64,000 nt of DNA, from contig NZ_CP048264.1 of the NCBI RefSeq assembly GCF_019469185.1, positions 1,922,001-1,986,000 of the forward strand, given 5' to 3'. Below are positions 18,042 through 28,280 of this stretch, one piece after another. This stretch comes from Gilliamella sp. ESL0441 (GTDB lineage: Bacteria; Pseudomonadota; Gammaproteobacteria; Enterobacterales; Orbaceae). The position numbers were made by a program, and so were the translations under genes. Positions within the stretch are counted from its first letter, which is position 1, and each line of letters begins with the position of its first letter. The notes beneath the pieces were generated by a model. That model was not told the origin of the DNA. It saw only the letters and a list, made by a program, of their open reading frames with translations, and did no database searches.

Positions 18042-20210
18042 ATGAGTCATATGTGGACATTTCAACGAGTTGGTGGCTTAGATCAAGTTGTATTTAAAAA
18101 TGCGCAAGACATTATCAATTTACCCAATCTTGATCCAAAATTATGGGTTGCACTGAGTTGTCCTACAACTGGACTGGATTTTGACAAAAGAACGTTAACA
18201 TTATTAGATGAAGACCAAGATGGGCGCATTAGAATACCTGATATTTTAGATGCGATAAGCTGGACAAGAAGTAAAATACTCTCTTTCGAAACAATTTTGA
18301 ATGCTTCCGATGTGTTACCTTTGTCACAAATTGATACCACAACCGAAGATGGACAAAAGTTACTAGTCACAGCGAACAGTATTCTTACCAGTTTAAATAA
18401 GAGTGGTTATGATTATTTAACCCAAGAAGATGTCCAAAAATCGATTAAGATTAATTCAGGCAAATTATACAACGGTGATTTAATATTCCCACCTTCAAAT
18501 GAACTGTCATCTGACATGCAAACTTTTATTAAATCTGCAATAAAAACCGTTGGTGCTGAAAAAGATATGAGCGGTGAAGAAGGTATTAACTTAGCCATTG
18601 CCATGACATTCGTCAAAAATCTACAAACATGGAAACAATGGCAAACAGATATCAGAAACACCCAAACACCATTTGGTGAAAATAGTTCAGAAATATGGAA
18701 TTTAGTTCAAGCATTAAAACCCAAAATTGATGATTATTTTTTGCGAGTCGAACTTGCCCAATATGCCCCACAAGCACAAACAGCATTAAATGTTGATGAA
18801 AAATATATCGTTCCAACTGAGAATGGTTTACTATCAGATGAAGCGTTAGCAGAATTACCTTTATCTAAAATTGATACCCACAACTTCCTTGATCTAGTAA
18901 ATGGTCTCAATCCTTTATGGAAAACTAAAATTACACGATTTAAAAGTCTTGTTTCTCCACTCTTAACAAATCCTAATCAATTAACAGAAGAGGAATGGCA
19001 ACACATTCAATCAAGTCTGGATGCTTATTCTTCTTTGATTAATTCGTCACCAAAAATGGAAAAGTTAGAGGTTACAATTCAACCTACTGCTAGTATTGAA
19101 GAGTTATCGACCAGTACAATTAATAATATAATAAAAAAAGATTTATTTTCTCAATTTCAAGAGATGGTTGAGCAAGATAATAAAACCCCGATTTCTGCTT
19201 CCGATGTGCTAATTCTAGAAAAACTAGTTCTCTTTCATAAACATCTTTATCGTTTATTGGTTAATTTTACCTCTTTTTCAGATTTCTTTTCACTTGAAAA
19301 AAGAGCGGCATTTCAACTTGGTAAACTCTATATTGATGGTCGCTGTGCAACACTTTGTGTTTCAGTTGATAACATAGCCAAACATTCAACGATGTCTGGT
19401 TACTCAGAGTTATGCCTACTTTATTGTGAATGTACACGAAAAGGTGAAAAAAAGCTGATCGCCGCAGCCATTACCGCTGGACAAGGTGATTTATTGATTG
19501 AAGGTCGAAATGGTGTATTTATTGACAACGATGGTAATGATTGGGATGCTAATGTGGTTAAAATTATCACAAAACCAATCAGTATCCAGCAAGCCATATG
19601 GGCACCTTATCAACGTATTGGTCGCCTTATTACTGAACAAATTAACAAATGGGCAACCAGTAAGGACGCTGATATCGAAAAAACCGGTACACAAGTCTTA
19701 CAAAATCCAGAGACTAAATTTGATATTGGCAAAAGTGTCGGTATATTTGCCGCAATTGGTTTAGCTATTGGCGCAATCGGTACCGCTTTAGCAACTATTT
19801 TCCAAGCGCTATTTTCATTAAGCTGGTGGCAACTTCCTTTGGTTATTATTGGATTATTCTTAGTCATATCGGGACCTTCTGTCATTTTGGCTTGGCTAAA
19901 ATTAAGGCACCGAACACTTGGACCACTTCTTGAAGCATCCGGTTGGGCAATTAATGGGCAAGTTAAGATAAACTTATTATTAGGCGGATTACTCACTAGT
20001 AAAGCGGAATTACCAAAAAATGCTAAACGTAATTTACGAGATCCAATGAGAAAACGTCGTAATAAATTTGCTATTGTATTTTGGATAGCTTTAGTATTAG
20101 GTATAGGTATAACAGGTGGATGGTTATGGCATAAAGGTCATATAAAACACTTTATAGAGCAACATAAGCAAGAACTCATACAAAAAACTAGTGACACAGA
20201 AAAACAATAA
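18042..20210 (+). CDS. Large membrane-anchored protein with an EF-hand-like loop, function unknown
   Basis: About 722 residues. The start at 18042 is chosen because GGAGG lies five bases before it; an upstream ATG at 18018 lacks this. Near residue 55 the segment DEDQDGRIRI has the spacing of a calcium-binding EF-hand loop. Residues 70-560 are hydrophilic with no family that I recognise. The last 150 residues contain two adjacent hydrophobic stretches (VGIFAAIGLAIGAIGTALATI; WWQLPLVIIGLFLVISGPSV) and a third (FAIVFWIALVLGIGITGGWLW) before a basic tail. The bulk of the protein is probably on one side of the membrane with a C-terminal anchor. Flanked by uup and glyA, with no evident partner. Confidence 0.7.
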   Translation: MSHMWTFQRVGGLDQVVFKNAQDIINLPNLDPKLWVALSCPTTGLDFDKRTLTLLDEDQDGRIRIPDILDAISWTRSKILSFETILNASDVLPLSQIDTTTEDGQKLLVTANSILTSLNKSGYDYLTQEDVQKSIKINSGKLYNGDLIFPPSNELSSDMQTFIKSAIKTVGAEKDMSGEEGINLAIAMTFVKNLQTWKQWQTDIRNTQTPFGENSSEIWNLVQALKPKIDDYFLRVELAQYAPQAQTALNVDEKYIVPTENGLLSDEALAELPLSKIDTHNFLDLVNGLNPLWKTKITRFKSLVSPLLTNPNQLTEEEWQHIQSSLDAYSSLINSSPKMEKLEVTIQPTASIEELSTSTINNIIKKDLFSQFQEMVEQDNKTPISASDVLILEKLVLFHKHLYRLLVNFTSFSDFFSLEKRAAFQLGKLYIDGRCATLCVSVDNIAKHSTMSGYSELCLLYCECTRKGEKKLIAAAITAGQGDLLIEGRNGVFIDNDGNDWDANVVKIITKPISIQQAIWAPYQRIGRLITEQINKWATSKDADIEKTGTQVLQNPETKFDIGKSVGIFAAIGLAIGAIGTALATIFQALFSLSWWQLPLVIIGLFLVISGPSVILAWLKLRHRTLGPLLEASGWAINGQVKINLLLGGLLTSKAELPKNAKRNLRDPMRKRRNKFAIVFWIALVLGIGITGGWLWHKGHIKHFIEQHKQELIQKTSDTEKQ

Positions 20211-20219
20211 AAACAAATC

Positions 20220-20252
20220 AATGATTATCGCCGATGATTGGCGATAATCATT
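20220..20252 (-). terminator. Hairpin terminator downstream of glyA
   Basis: AATGATTATCGCC and its exact complement, 13-base stem with a seven-base loop. On the minus strand it is followed by a T-rich stretch, so it probably ends glyA transcription. It may also serve the convergent gene. Confidence 0.7.
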
Positions 20253-20257
20253 ATATC

Positions 20258-21514
20258 TTAATGTTGATAAACAGGTAAACGCCGACATATTGCTAATACT
20301 TTTTCTTTAACAGCTTGAATAGCTTGTTCATCATCAATATTATCTAAAACATCACAAATCCAATTAGCCAATTCACGAGACTCTGGCTCTTTAAATCCTC
20401 GCCTTGTAATCGCTGGTGAACCAATACGAATACCTGATGTCACAAATGGACTTTGTGGATCTTTTGGTACACTATTTTTATTCACGGTAATATTTGCACT
20501 ACCTAATGCTGCATCGGCTTCTTTACCTGTAATTTTTTTATCGACTAAATCAATCAAAAATAGATGATTGTGTGTTTCACCTGAAACAACTTTATAACTC
20601 CGCTTTAAAATCACATCAACCATTGCTTGTGCATTTTTAACGACTTGCTGTTGGTATTGTTGATAAGCTGGTTCCATTGCCTCTTTTAATGCCACCGCTT
20701 TTGCTGCAATGACATGCATTAAAGGCCCACCTTGGGCACCCGGAAATACCGACGAATTTAATTTTTTATAAAGATCTTCACTACCACCTTTTGCCAAAAT
20801 TAATCCCCCCCTTGGTCCACCAAGGGTTTTATGGGTTGTTGTGGTGACCACATGCGCATAAGGAACAGGATTTGGATAAACACCTGCTGCCACTAAACCT
20901 GCAACATGCGCCATATCCACAAATAAATAAGCACCCACACTATCAGCAATTTCACGCATAAGCTTCCAGTCAACAATACCAGAATAAGCAGAAAAACCAC
21001 CAATAATCATTTTAGGTTTCGACTCCTTAGCAATGGTCGCTAACTGTTCATAATCAATACGACCTGCCTCATCAACACCATAGGCAACCACATGATAAAG
21101 CTTGCCTGAAAAACTAACTGGTGCACCATGGGTTAAATGACCACCTTCAGATAAATTCATACCCAGTACTGTATCGCCAGGATTTAATAACGCAGTATAA
21201 ACGGCAAAATTAGCTTGCGAACCGGAATGGGGTTGTACGTTAGCATAATCAGCACCAAATAACGTTTTAGCTCGTTCAATAGCCAGTTTTTCAACGATAT
21301 CAACATATTCACAACCACCGTAGTAACGTTTACCTGGATACCCTTCTGCATATTTATTGGTTAATTGAGAACCTTGTGCTTGCATGACTCTTGGGCTGGC
21401 ATAATTTTCAGATGCAATTAATTCAAGATGATCTTCTTGACGTTGTTCTTCACCCTTAATGGCATCCCACAACTCCTTGTCATAATCGGCAATAGTCATT
21501 TCTTTACTAAACAT
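20258..21514 (-). CDS. glyA: Serine hydroxymethyltransferase
   Basis: PLP enzyme interconverting serine and glycine with tetrahydrofolate, the main source of one-carbon units. 418 residues. The PLP lysine lies in [16 protein letters not shown] near residue 230. The N-terminal block [18 protein letters not shown] and the GKRYYGG loop are canonical. AAGGAG precedes the ATG. Transcribed alone. Confidence 0.97.
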   Translation of the reverse strand: MFSKEMTIADYDKELWDAIKGEEQRQEDHLELIASENYASPRVMQAQGSQLTNKYAEGYPGKRYYGGCEYVDIVEKLAIERAKTLFGADYANVQPHSGSQANFAVYTALLNPGDTVLGMNLSEGGHLTHGAPVSFSGKLYHVVAYGVDEAGRIDYEQLATIAKESKPKMIIGGFSAYSGIVDWKLMREIADSVGAYLFVDMAHVAGLVAAGVYPNPVPYAHVVTTTTHKTLGGPRGGLILAKGGSEDLYKKLNSSVFPGAQGGPLMHVIAAKAVALKEAMEPAYQQYQQQVVKNAQAMVDVILKRSYKVVSGETHNHLFLIDLVDKKITGKEADAALGSANITVNKNSVPKDPQSPFVTSGIRIGSPAITRRGFKEPESRELANWICDVLDNIDDEQAIQAVKEKVLAICRRLPVYQH

Positions 21515-21896
21515 TTTGACTCCTTATTTTCAATTACATTGGCTTTTAGGCTGTTGGTTAACTTTATGCTTAAAAATCACGATGAATTATCCTTACCTAT
21601 TCAACATTTTATTTCAATCTTTTTTATGAGTTATAAATAATATTTATAGAAATAAGATTATAAAAATATCGATATGCTAAATATCCGATTAACTTATCAA
21701 ATGGTTATGATTTAACCTTAACAAAAAAATGTTAATTTTTAATTTATTTTTTGATAAATAATAGATTAATTACACTCAAAATTGTCAGTTAACAGCATTC
21801 TATCTAGCTATTGAAATAAAAATACTCGCTGCTTTTTATTTTTCATAATATTAAGTATATACTTATGCAAAAGTTAATTATTGAGTATTTTGTTCT
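21515..21896. other. AT-rich divergent intergenic region glyA / sulfatase
   Basis: About 380 bases with no credible gene. It must contain the glyA promoter on the minus strand and the sulfatase promoter on the plus strand, but I see no binding site I can name with confidence. Confidence 0.5.
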
Positions 21897-23333
21897 ATGC
21901 CACTTTCGACATTAATTGTTTTACCTCTCTTAATTATTACCGTCGTGGTTGCCTCTTTTTTTAAACGCAAAAAGTGGCAACTGCTGGTGATCAGCCTGTT
22001 GACAGTTTTTATTGTCATGGAGTTAACTTCAATCTATTTTAGTGGCGGCTTTATAGATTATCAGTTTTACGTCAATTTAAACATCAATGACATTGTACAA
22101 GGATTATTTATTTTTAAAGTACAAGCACTCTTGGTTACTGCTGTCTTTTTGGGTTTTGTATTTTTACTGTTCAAGTTAGCGGGTTTATTTAAACGCAAAT
22201 GTCATCCATTACTGCGTTTGGTATTTGCTATCATTGCCATTATTAGCATCAGTTATCACAATGGCCCGTTAAGCCGTTTATACGAAATTTATCAAGTGAC
22301 AAACGCACCGCGGGAATCATTTGAACAAGCTCTACAAACGCTCAATATGACTGACTATACTAATAAAAATCAGTTAATTAGTCATAAAGGAAAAAATATT
22401 GTTGTCATTTCGTTAGAATCGTTTGAGCAAGGTTTTTTAGATTTTGCGGATATCACACCGAATTTAAGACAATTACGTCAAACATATACTTTCTTCCCGA
22501 ATATGCCAATGAGTGTTGGTAGTAGCTGGACAACTGCATCAATGTATACTTACATGACGGGCGTGCCTTTTTTAATTGGTGGGTACTCAACTTCTCCATT
22601 GATGAAAAGTAATCAAACTCAATTAATTAACTTAGGTGATGTCCTTAAAAAAGCGGGATATCAAACTCGCTATGTTATGGCTGGCCCTGACTTTGCTGGT
22701 ATCGGTCACACAGCTGAACTATTGGGAATGCAAGTTGTTTCGGAAAAAAATTATCCATCCCAATACCCTAAAGCACCATTTGGATTATATGACAAAGATA
22801 TTTTTGATATCGCCAAAAAACAAATTAATGATATGAATGAGGCAAATCAACCTTTTGCTTTATTTATTTCAACCGTTTCAACCCATGCCCCTAATGGATT
22901 TTACGATGAACGAATGGCATCGGTTATTACACCTAAAGATGACAATATGTCATTTGTTGCTGCCTCACTGGATTATAATGTCGGACAATTTATCCAGTAT
23001 TTAGAGCATAACGGATTGCTTGAAGATACGATCTTTTATATTTTTCCAGATCACTTAATGATGGGTTCAGGTACCCCTACCATTAATCGCCTATCTCAAA
23101 AAGAGCGTAAACTTTATTTATTAACCAATGCAAAATCTGAAAATTTGAACAAATCTCCCGATCAAACAATCTATCAAATTGATTTGCCTAGATTGATTTT
23201 AAATGGTGCACAAATTAAAAGTAATGCTAAATTTTTAACCGATTATCTAACCGAAACCGACAGGAATAAAAAACAATTTATTGAACAAAATAAATCCAAA
23301 ATCGCAACCTTAAATCATTCGGCAGAACAATAA
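21897..23333 (+). CDS. LTA-synthase-like sulfatase-superfamily membrane enzyme
   Basis: 478 residues. Three or four N-terminal membrane segments (residues 4-20, 28-46, 66-95, 104-116) precede a periplasmic alkaline-phosphatase-fold domain. VVISLESFEQG near residue 160 gives the metal-binding Glu, SSWTTASMYTYMTGVP near 205 carries the Thr nucleophile typical of LTA synthase and phosphoglycerol transferases, and IFPDH near 380 the metal-binding Asp-His. Gram-negative relatives modify periplasmic glucans or LPS with phosphoglycerol or phosphoethanolamine, so a cell-envelope transferase is likely. The substrate is unknown. It is followed by a lysE-type gene 13 bases later. The ribosome site is weak. 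Confidence 0.8.
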   Translation: MPLSTLIVLPLLIITVVVASFFKRKKWQLLVISLLTVFIVMELTSIYFSGGFIDYQFYVNLNINDIVQGLFIFKVQALLVTAVFLGFVFLLFKLAGLFKRKCHPLLRLVFAIIAIISISYHNGPLSRLYEIYQVTNAPRESFEQALQTLNMTDYTNKNQLISHKGKNIVVISLESFEQGFLDFADITPNLRQLRQTYTFFPNMPMSVGSSWTTASMYTYMTGVPFLIGGYSTSPLMKSNQTQLINLGDVLKKAGYQTRYVMAGPDFAGIGHTAELLGMQVVSEKNYPSQYPKAPFGLYDKDIFDIAKKQINDMNEANQPFALFISTVSTHAPNGFYDERMASVITPKDDNMSFVAASLDYNVGQFIQYLEHNGLLEDTIFYIFPDHLMMGSGTPTINRLSQKERKLYLLTNAKSENLNKSPDQTIYQIDLPRLILNGAQIKSNAKFLTDYLTETDRNKKQFIEQNKSKIATLNHSAEQ

Positions 23334-23346
23334 AAATAGGGTTAAA

Positions 23347-23970
23347 ATGACTGTCGATACCATGCTCATAGTTACTACCGTTAGTTTTTTGGGAATGATT
23401 TCGCCCGGACCCGACTTTTTTTTAGTTTTAAAAAATAGTTTAAGCTATAGCCGAAAAATAGCTTTATTCACGAGTTTGGGTATCATCATCGCCATATTAA
23501 TCCATATGAGCTATTGTGTTGCAGGTATCGCATTACTAATTTCTACAACACCTATACTCTATAATGCATTACGTTATGTTGGTGCTACATACTTAATTTG
23601 GATAGGAATTAAAGCGTTACTTGCCAAAAATAGGGGTTCTAATTATATAGGTTCCGTATCAAATAGTAGAATAATCACCACCAAAACAGCTTTTATTCAA
23701 GGTTTTTTATGTAACTTGCTTAATCCTAAAGCGACTTTATTTTTTCTAGCCATATTTACTCAAGTACTAAATGAAAATTCTACACTGTATGATAAATTAT
23801 TAGTTGCTCTGATTATTTGGACGGAAGCCATTTTGTGGTGGCCTTTTGTCGTCTTTATTTTCCAAACCCAGACCATCCAAAGACGCTATTATAAAGTACA
23901 GTTTATCATTGATAAAATCTTAGGGATTATGATTGTGATACTAGGTTTGAAAGTTGCTTTAGGAAGTTAA
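23347..23970 (+). CDS. LysE/RhtB-family amino acid exporter
   Basis: 207 residues with about six membrane segments. ISPGPDFFLVLKNSLSYSRK near residue 18 is the family's N-terminal signature, and FLCNLLNPKATLFFLAIF near 118 the second conserved loop with NPK. It probably exports an amino acid such as threonine or homoserine lactone; the substrate is not determinable. Close spacing suggests co-transcription with the sulfatase gene. Confidence 0.85.
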   Translation: MTVDTMLIVTTVSFLGMISPGPDFFLVLKNSLSYSRKIALFTSLGIIIAILIHMSYCVAGIALLISTTPILYNALRYVGATYLIWIGIKALLAKNRGSNYIGSVSNSRIITTKTAFIQGFLCNLLNPKATLFFLAIFTQVLNENSTLYDKLLVALIIWTEAILWWPFVVFIFQTQTIQRRYYKVQFIIDKILGIMIVILGLKVALGS

Positions 23971-24183
23971 ACTAACAATACTAACTTAAATTAACACTTA
24001 TGTAAGTCTCTATTGAACGTCAGTATTGCTAATTCAAAAAAAATAACTCGCTTTATTTTTGAATATTTGGCTGTTACTTGATACACTGTGAGCTAACATA
24101 ATAAATCATTATTTACATTTTTAATTATAAAATGATACAAATCATATGGTTACCGTTTAAAGACATTCCATAGGCTAATTGAA

Positions 24184-25146
24184 ATGGATAAATTATTAAA
24201 ATATGGTCGAGAACTTCTTGAGTTAGAATTAAGCGAAGCTCAAAAATTACCTCAACGCCTAGGCGAAGATTTTATTAAAGCTTGCAAACTCATTTTGATG
24301 GCAAAGGGGAAAATTGTTGTATCAGGTATTGGAAAATCGGGACATATTGGAAAAAAAATTTCAGCTTCTTTAGCAAGTACTGGCTCTCCTTCTTTTTTTA
24401 TGCATCCAACAGAAGCGCTACACGGAGATCTAGGTATGGTAAGTGAAAACGATGTTGCTATTCTAATCTCATATTCTGGTCGTGCAAAAGAGTTTAACTT
24501 TATACTTCCAATACTGGCTTCAATGAATGTTCCTGTTATTGCAATAACTGGGACATTAGACTCACCATTAGCAAAAGCGGCAGATGCTGTGATTGATATT
24601 TCAATTGAAAAAGAAGCATGCCCTATGGGATTAGCACCAACATCAAGTTCAACTAACACCTTATTGATGGGGGATGCACTCGTTATTGCTGTGATGCGAG
24701 CTAGAGGTTTTAAAGAAGAAGATTTTGCTCGTTCACATCCAGCTGGTAGTCTAGGTGCAAAATTACTTAATCAAGTTAAAGATGTAATGAGAACAGGTGA
24801 ATCAATTCCAAAAGTTTCACATACTGCAACAGTTTTTGACGCAATGCTGGAACTTAGTAGGACTGGCGTTGGATTAGTGGCAATCTGTCAGGATGATAAT
24901 AAAATTATAGGGGTATTTACAGATGGAGATTTAAGACGATTGTTGTTAAAAAATGGTACACTACATGACAGTATAAAAACCGTTATGACGAGTCCCGGAT
25001 ATAGAATACCCGCAAGTTGGAAAGCGACTGAAGCTTTAAAATCATTTAATTATCACAATATTACTGCTGCACCTGTAGTGAATACTGAAGGTGAATTAGT
25101 TGGCGCTTTAAATATACATGATCTGCACCAGGCAGGTATCAGCTAA
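24184..25146 (+). CDS. gutQ: D-arabinose 5-phosphate isomerase (GutQ-like)
   Basis: Interconverts ribulose 5-phosphate and arabinose 5-phosphate, the entry to KDO for LPS. 320 residues: an SIS domain (VVSGIGKSGHIGKKISASLASTG near 45; HPTEALHGDLGM near 78; SYSGRAKE near 98) and two CBS domains after residue 200. The sequence is closer to E. coli GutQ than KdsD (for example YGRELLELELSEAQKLPQRLG and the QAGI ending). No sorbitol operon is next to it, so it may serve as the cell's main isomerase. Alternative name kdsD. Confidence 0.88.
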   Translation: MDKLLKYGRELLELELSEAQKLPQRLGEDFIKACKLILMAKGKIVVSGIGKSGHIGKKISASLASTGSPSFFMHPTEALHGDLGMVSENDVAILISYSGRAKEFNFILPILASMNVPVIAITGTLDSPLAKAADAVIDISIEKEACPMGLAPTSSSTNTLLMGDALVIAVMRARGFKEEDFARSHPAGSLGAKLLNQVKDVMRTGESIPKVSHTATVFDAMLELSRTGVGLVAICQDDNKIIGVFTDGDLRRLLLKNGTLHDSIKTVMTSPGYRIPASWKATEALKSFNYHNITAAPVVNTEGELVGALNIHDLHQAGIS

Positions 25147-25332
25147 AACTATTGCTAAAATACCTATTGCAAAAAGGGGCTTTCTATTGAGATAATTACC
25201 ACCCTAAATTTTTGTCGTATTAGACGGAGATACAAGAAATGTTACACAATAGGCATCATATGATTGTTAAAATCATCAAAGTTTTTATTGTGTGGTAAAT
25301 TTTAACCAAAATTAATAGATGATGAAACTACA

Positions 25333-25854
25333 ATGGCAGAAAAGCGAAATATTTTTCTAATTGGCCCTATGGGGGCAGGAAAAAGCACAATAGGTCGACA
25401 AATTGCGCAACAATTAGGCATGGAGTTTTTTGACTCAGATCAAGAGATCGAAAAACGTACGGGTGCTGATATTGCCTGGATTTTTGACTTAGAGGGTGAA
25501 GACGGATTCCGCGCCAGAGAAGAGAAAGTCATTAATGAATTGACTGAGAAACAAGGTGTAGTCCTAGCAACTGGTGGAGGTTCAGTGTTATCTAAAGAAA
25601 CACGTAACCGATTATCAGCTCGTGGGATTGTGATCTATCTAGAAACAACGATTGAAAAACAAATGGCAAGAACTCAAAAGGATAAACGTCGTCCATTATT
25701 ACAAGGTGGCAATACTCCTCGAGAGCTATACGAAGAACTTGCAGATGAACGTGAACCACTTTATCAAGAAATTGCAGATATTACTATCAAGACAGATGAA
25801 CAGAGTGCTAAAGGTGTTGCTGGTTATATTATCGATAAAATAGAGCAAATTTAG
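25333..25854 (+). CDS. aroK: Shikimate kinase I
   Basis: Phosphorylates shikimate in aromatic amino acid synthesis. P-loop GPMGAGKST at residues 11-19, [16 protein letters not shown] for shikimate binding, and TGGGSVLS near 79. 173 residues, and most positions match E. coli AroK. The next gene is damX, 71 bases later. The aroB gene normally found between aroK and damX in enterobacteria is not here. Confidence 0.96.
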   Translation: MAEKRNIFLIGPMGAGKSTIGRQIAQQLGMEFFDSDQEIEKRTGADIAWIFDLEGEDGFRAREEKVINELTEKQGVVLATGGGSVLSKETRNRLSARGIVIYLETTIEKQMARTQKDKRRPLLQGGNTPRELYEELADEREPLYQEIADITIKTDEQSAKGVAGYIIDKIEQI

Positions 25855-25925
25855 ACTATTAATTTTTATTATTAAAGTTGATACTGAACTAATAACATAG
25901 CAACTCAGTAAGTTAAGGAGTAAAT

Positions 25926-26696
25926 ATGCGTGTAGATAGAGATGACCGTTACATATCAGAAAAAGCAAATAAAGACTCTAAAACTTCATTAAAATTACTA
26001 AATTTAGTTGAAAATTTTTCTAAACCAAAATTAATAATTCTTGGTTGTGCCGTCGTCATTTTTTTGATATCACTCTATTTTGTGCTATTTAGTTCTTCAA
26101 ATAAAAATGAGCCAACGCCATTGACGCCTCCTGACGTCAATGGATCTTTATTATCGAATACTGATAACAATATTAATGAATCAATAGGTAGTGCTTCAAA
26201 CCTTTCTATAGGTAACACGCATGCAACTAATTCCGATTCTTTAACCAATAATCAAGCTACATCTGTATTAAGTGGAAATTCAATTGAGCAACAAACACAC
26301 ACAAGTAAATATAATTCAAAAAATGAACCAAATTATTCTAATGAAACTCAAACGGTCAAACAGAAAGTAAATACTCAAACAAAAAGGACTGTTGGAAATA
26401 CAAGTAACTCAAAAAATATTAATTCAATTTTCAACAATGATGACTATACCATTCAACTTAGTGCATCATCATCAATTGAAAATTTAAAAAAATTAGCTGA
26501 AAGATATAACATTACTGATTACCAAATTTATGAAACTAAACGCGATAATAATAGTTGGTTTGTTTTAGTAAAAGGTAAATATTCATCATATGATGAAGCA
26601 CAAAAAGTTATCAAGTCTTTACCGAGTGCACTACAAAAAGCTAATCCATGGGTCAAATCTGGCGCAGCAATAAATAAAGAGAAAATTGGAAAGTAA
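25926..26696 (+). CDS. damX: DamX-like SPOR-domain cell division protein
   Basis: 256 residues. A cytoplasmic N-terminus is followed by one membrane helix at about 36-58 (IILGCAVVIFLISLYFVLF). Then comes a Ser/Asn/Thr-rich periplasmic linker and a C-terminal SPOR domain from about 175 (DDYTIQLSASSSIENLKKLA ... SWFVLVKGKYSSYDEAQKVI) that binds denuded septal peptidoglycan. It is much shorter than E. coli DamX (428) and lacks its long N-terminal region. The position between aroK and dam supports the name. AAGGAG precedes the ATG. Confidence 0.88.
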   Translation: MRVDRDDRYISEKANKDSKTSLKLLNLVENFSKPKLIILGCAVVIFLISLYFVLFSSSNKNEPTPLTPPDVNGSLLSNTDNNINESIGSASNLSIGNTHATNSDSLTNNQATSVLSGNSIEQQTHTSKYNSKNEPNYSNETQTVKQKVNTQTKRTVGNTSNSKNINSIFNNDDYTIQLSASSSIENLKKLAERYNITDYQIYETKRDNNSWFVLVKGKYSSYDEAQKVIKSLPSALQKANPWVKSGAAINKEKIGK

Positions 26697-26742
26697 AGGA
26701 TATGGTTCATTTATCCTATCAAAAACAACATAGGAGTTTCCG

Positions 26743-27564
26743 TTGAAAAAACAACGAGCCTTTTTAAAATGGGCTGGAGGAAAATATGAACTTGTGGACA
26801 CCATTAGGCAGTATCTACCAGAGGGAGATCAACTGATTGAACCTTTTGTTGGTGCAGGTTCCGTCTTCTTAAATACCAATTATAAAAGCTACCTTTTAGC
26901 TGATATTAACAATGATTTAATTCAATTATTCAATTTATTAAAAACGAAACCGAATGAGTTTATTAATGATTTAAAAACATTGTTCAAACCTCAGAATAAT
27001 CAGCCTGAGGCATTTTATCAATTAAGAGAGGTATTTAATTATAGTAAAGATCAATATTTACGATCTTTATTATTTATTTATTTGAATCGCCACTGTTATA
27101 ACGGTTTATGCCGTTATAACAATAGTGGGTATTTTAATGTACCATTTGGTCGCTATAAAACAATCTATTTTCCAGAAAAAGAACTTAACTTTTTTGCACA
27201 AAAAGCACAAAATGCGGAATTTATATGTGCACCCTATCAACAGGTTATGAAAAAAGCAAAGCAAAATTCTGTGATATACTGTGATCCACCCTATTTATCA
27301 CCAAATGAATCGGCCGGATTTACGGCTTATTATTCAAATAATTTTGGCTATGAAGAACATAAAAAACTCTCTAAATTAGCCGAAAAAATAGCTTATAAAA
27401 ATAATATTCCAGTACTGGTATCCAATCATGACACGGATTATACAAGAACGTTATACAGTAAAGCTCGCCACCTTTATCGAGCTGAAATGCGACGCTCAAT
27501 TAGCTGTGATGGTGAAGGTCGAAAAAAAATTGACGAAATATTAGCGTTATACAAAAAATATTAA
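26743..27564 (+). CDS. dam: DNA adenine methylase Dam
   Basis: Methylates adenine in GATC for mismatch repair and replication timing. 273 residues. FLKWAGGKY at residues 7-15 is motif I for AdoMet, EPFVGAGSVF near 35, LNRHCYNGLCRYN near 113, and DPPY near 181 the catalytic motif IV. It starts with TTG at 26743-26745, preceded by TAGGAG about seven bases away, and this TTG aligns with the Met of E. coli Dam. No ATG fits. Confidence 0.95.
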   Translation: MKKQRAFLKWAGGKYELVDTIRQYLPEGDQLIEPFVGAGSVFLNTNYKSYLLADINNDLIQLFNLLKTKPNEFINDLKTLFKPQNNQPEAFYQLREVFNYSKDQYLRSLLFIYLNRHCYNGLCRYNNSGYFNVPFGRYKTIYFPEKELNFFAQKAQNAEFICAPYQQVMKKAKQNSVIYCDPPYLSPNESAGFTAYYSNNFGYEEHKKLSKLAEKIAYKNNIPVLVSNHDTDYTRTLYSKARHLYRAEMRRSISCDGEGRKKIDEILALYKKY

Positions 27565-27602
27565 AAAGTTTAAGTATAAGCTTCTATGATTAGAGGTATG
27601 TT

Positions 27603-28280
27603 ATGAAAGAGTTTATTATTGCACCATCAATACTTTCAGCAAATTTTGCTTGTTTAGGTGAAGAAACACAAAAAGTGATTGATGCAGGAGCTGATGTAAT
27701 CCATTTTGATGTCATGGATAATCATTTTGTACCTAATCTGACAATGGGAGCGATGTTTTGCCAAGCGCTACGTGACTACGGCATAAACGCCCCAATCGAT
27801 GTCCATTTAATGGCATCACCTGTCGAAGAACTTATTGTCTCTTTTGCAAAAGCTGGTGCTAGCAATATCTCTATTCATCCCGAAGCAACGATTCATCTTG
27901 ACCGAACGTTGCAACTTATCAAAGATCATGGTTGTACCGCTGGTTTAGTTTTTAATCCGGCGACTCCGTTAGATCATTTAGATTATGTAATGGATAAAAT
28001 TGATATTGTTTTATTAATGGGGGTTAACCCCGGTTTTGGTGGGCAATCATTTATCCCATCAACATTAAAAAAATTACAACAAGTTAAACAACGCATTATT
28101 GAATCAGGGCAAAAAATCAGACTTGAAATTGATGGCGGTGTCAAAGTTGAAAATATTGCAGAAATAGCCAAAGCTGGCGCTGATATGTTTGTTGCAGGAT
28201 CTGCTATTTTTGGACAACCTGATTATAAAACAGTTATTGATGCTATGCGAAAAGAATTAGCAGGAGTTAAACATGCCTAA
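27603..28280 (+). CDS. rpe: Ribulose-phosphate 3-epimerase
   Basis: Pentose-phosphate enzyme interconverting ribulose 5-P and xylulose 5-P; TIM barrel of 225 residues. [10 protein letters not shown] at residues 6-15, [12 protein letters not shown] near 35 (metal and catalytic Asp), [11 protein letters not shown] near 142 and EIDGGV near 176 with the second catalytic Asp. Its last eight bases overlap gph, so the two are translationally coupled. Confidence 0.97.
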   Translation: MKEFIIAPSILSANFACLGEETQKVIDAGADVIHFDVMDNHFVPNLTMGAMFCQALRDYGINAPIDVHLMASPVEELIVSFAKAGASNISIHPEATIHLDRTLQLIKDHGCTAGLVFNPATPLDHLDYVMDKIDIVLLMGVNPGFGGQSFIPSTLKKLQQVKQRIIESGQKIRLEIDGGVKVENIAEIAKAGADMFVAGSAIFGQPDYKTVIDAMRKELAGVKHA

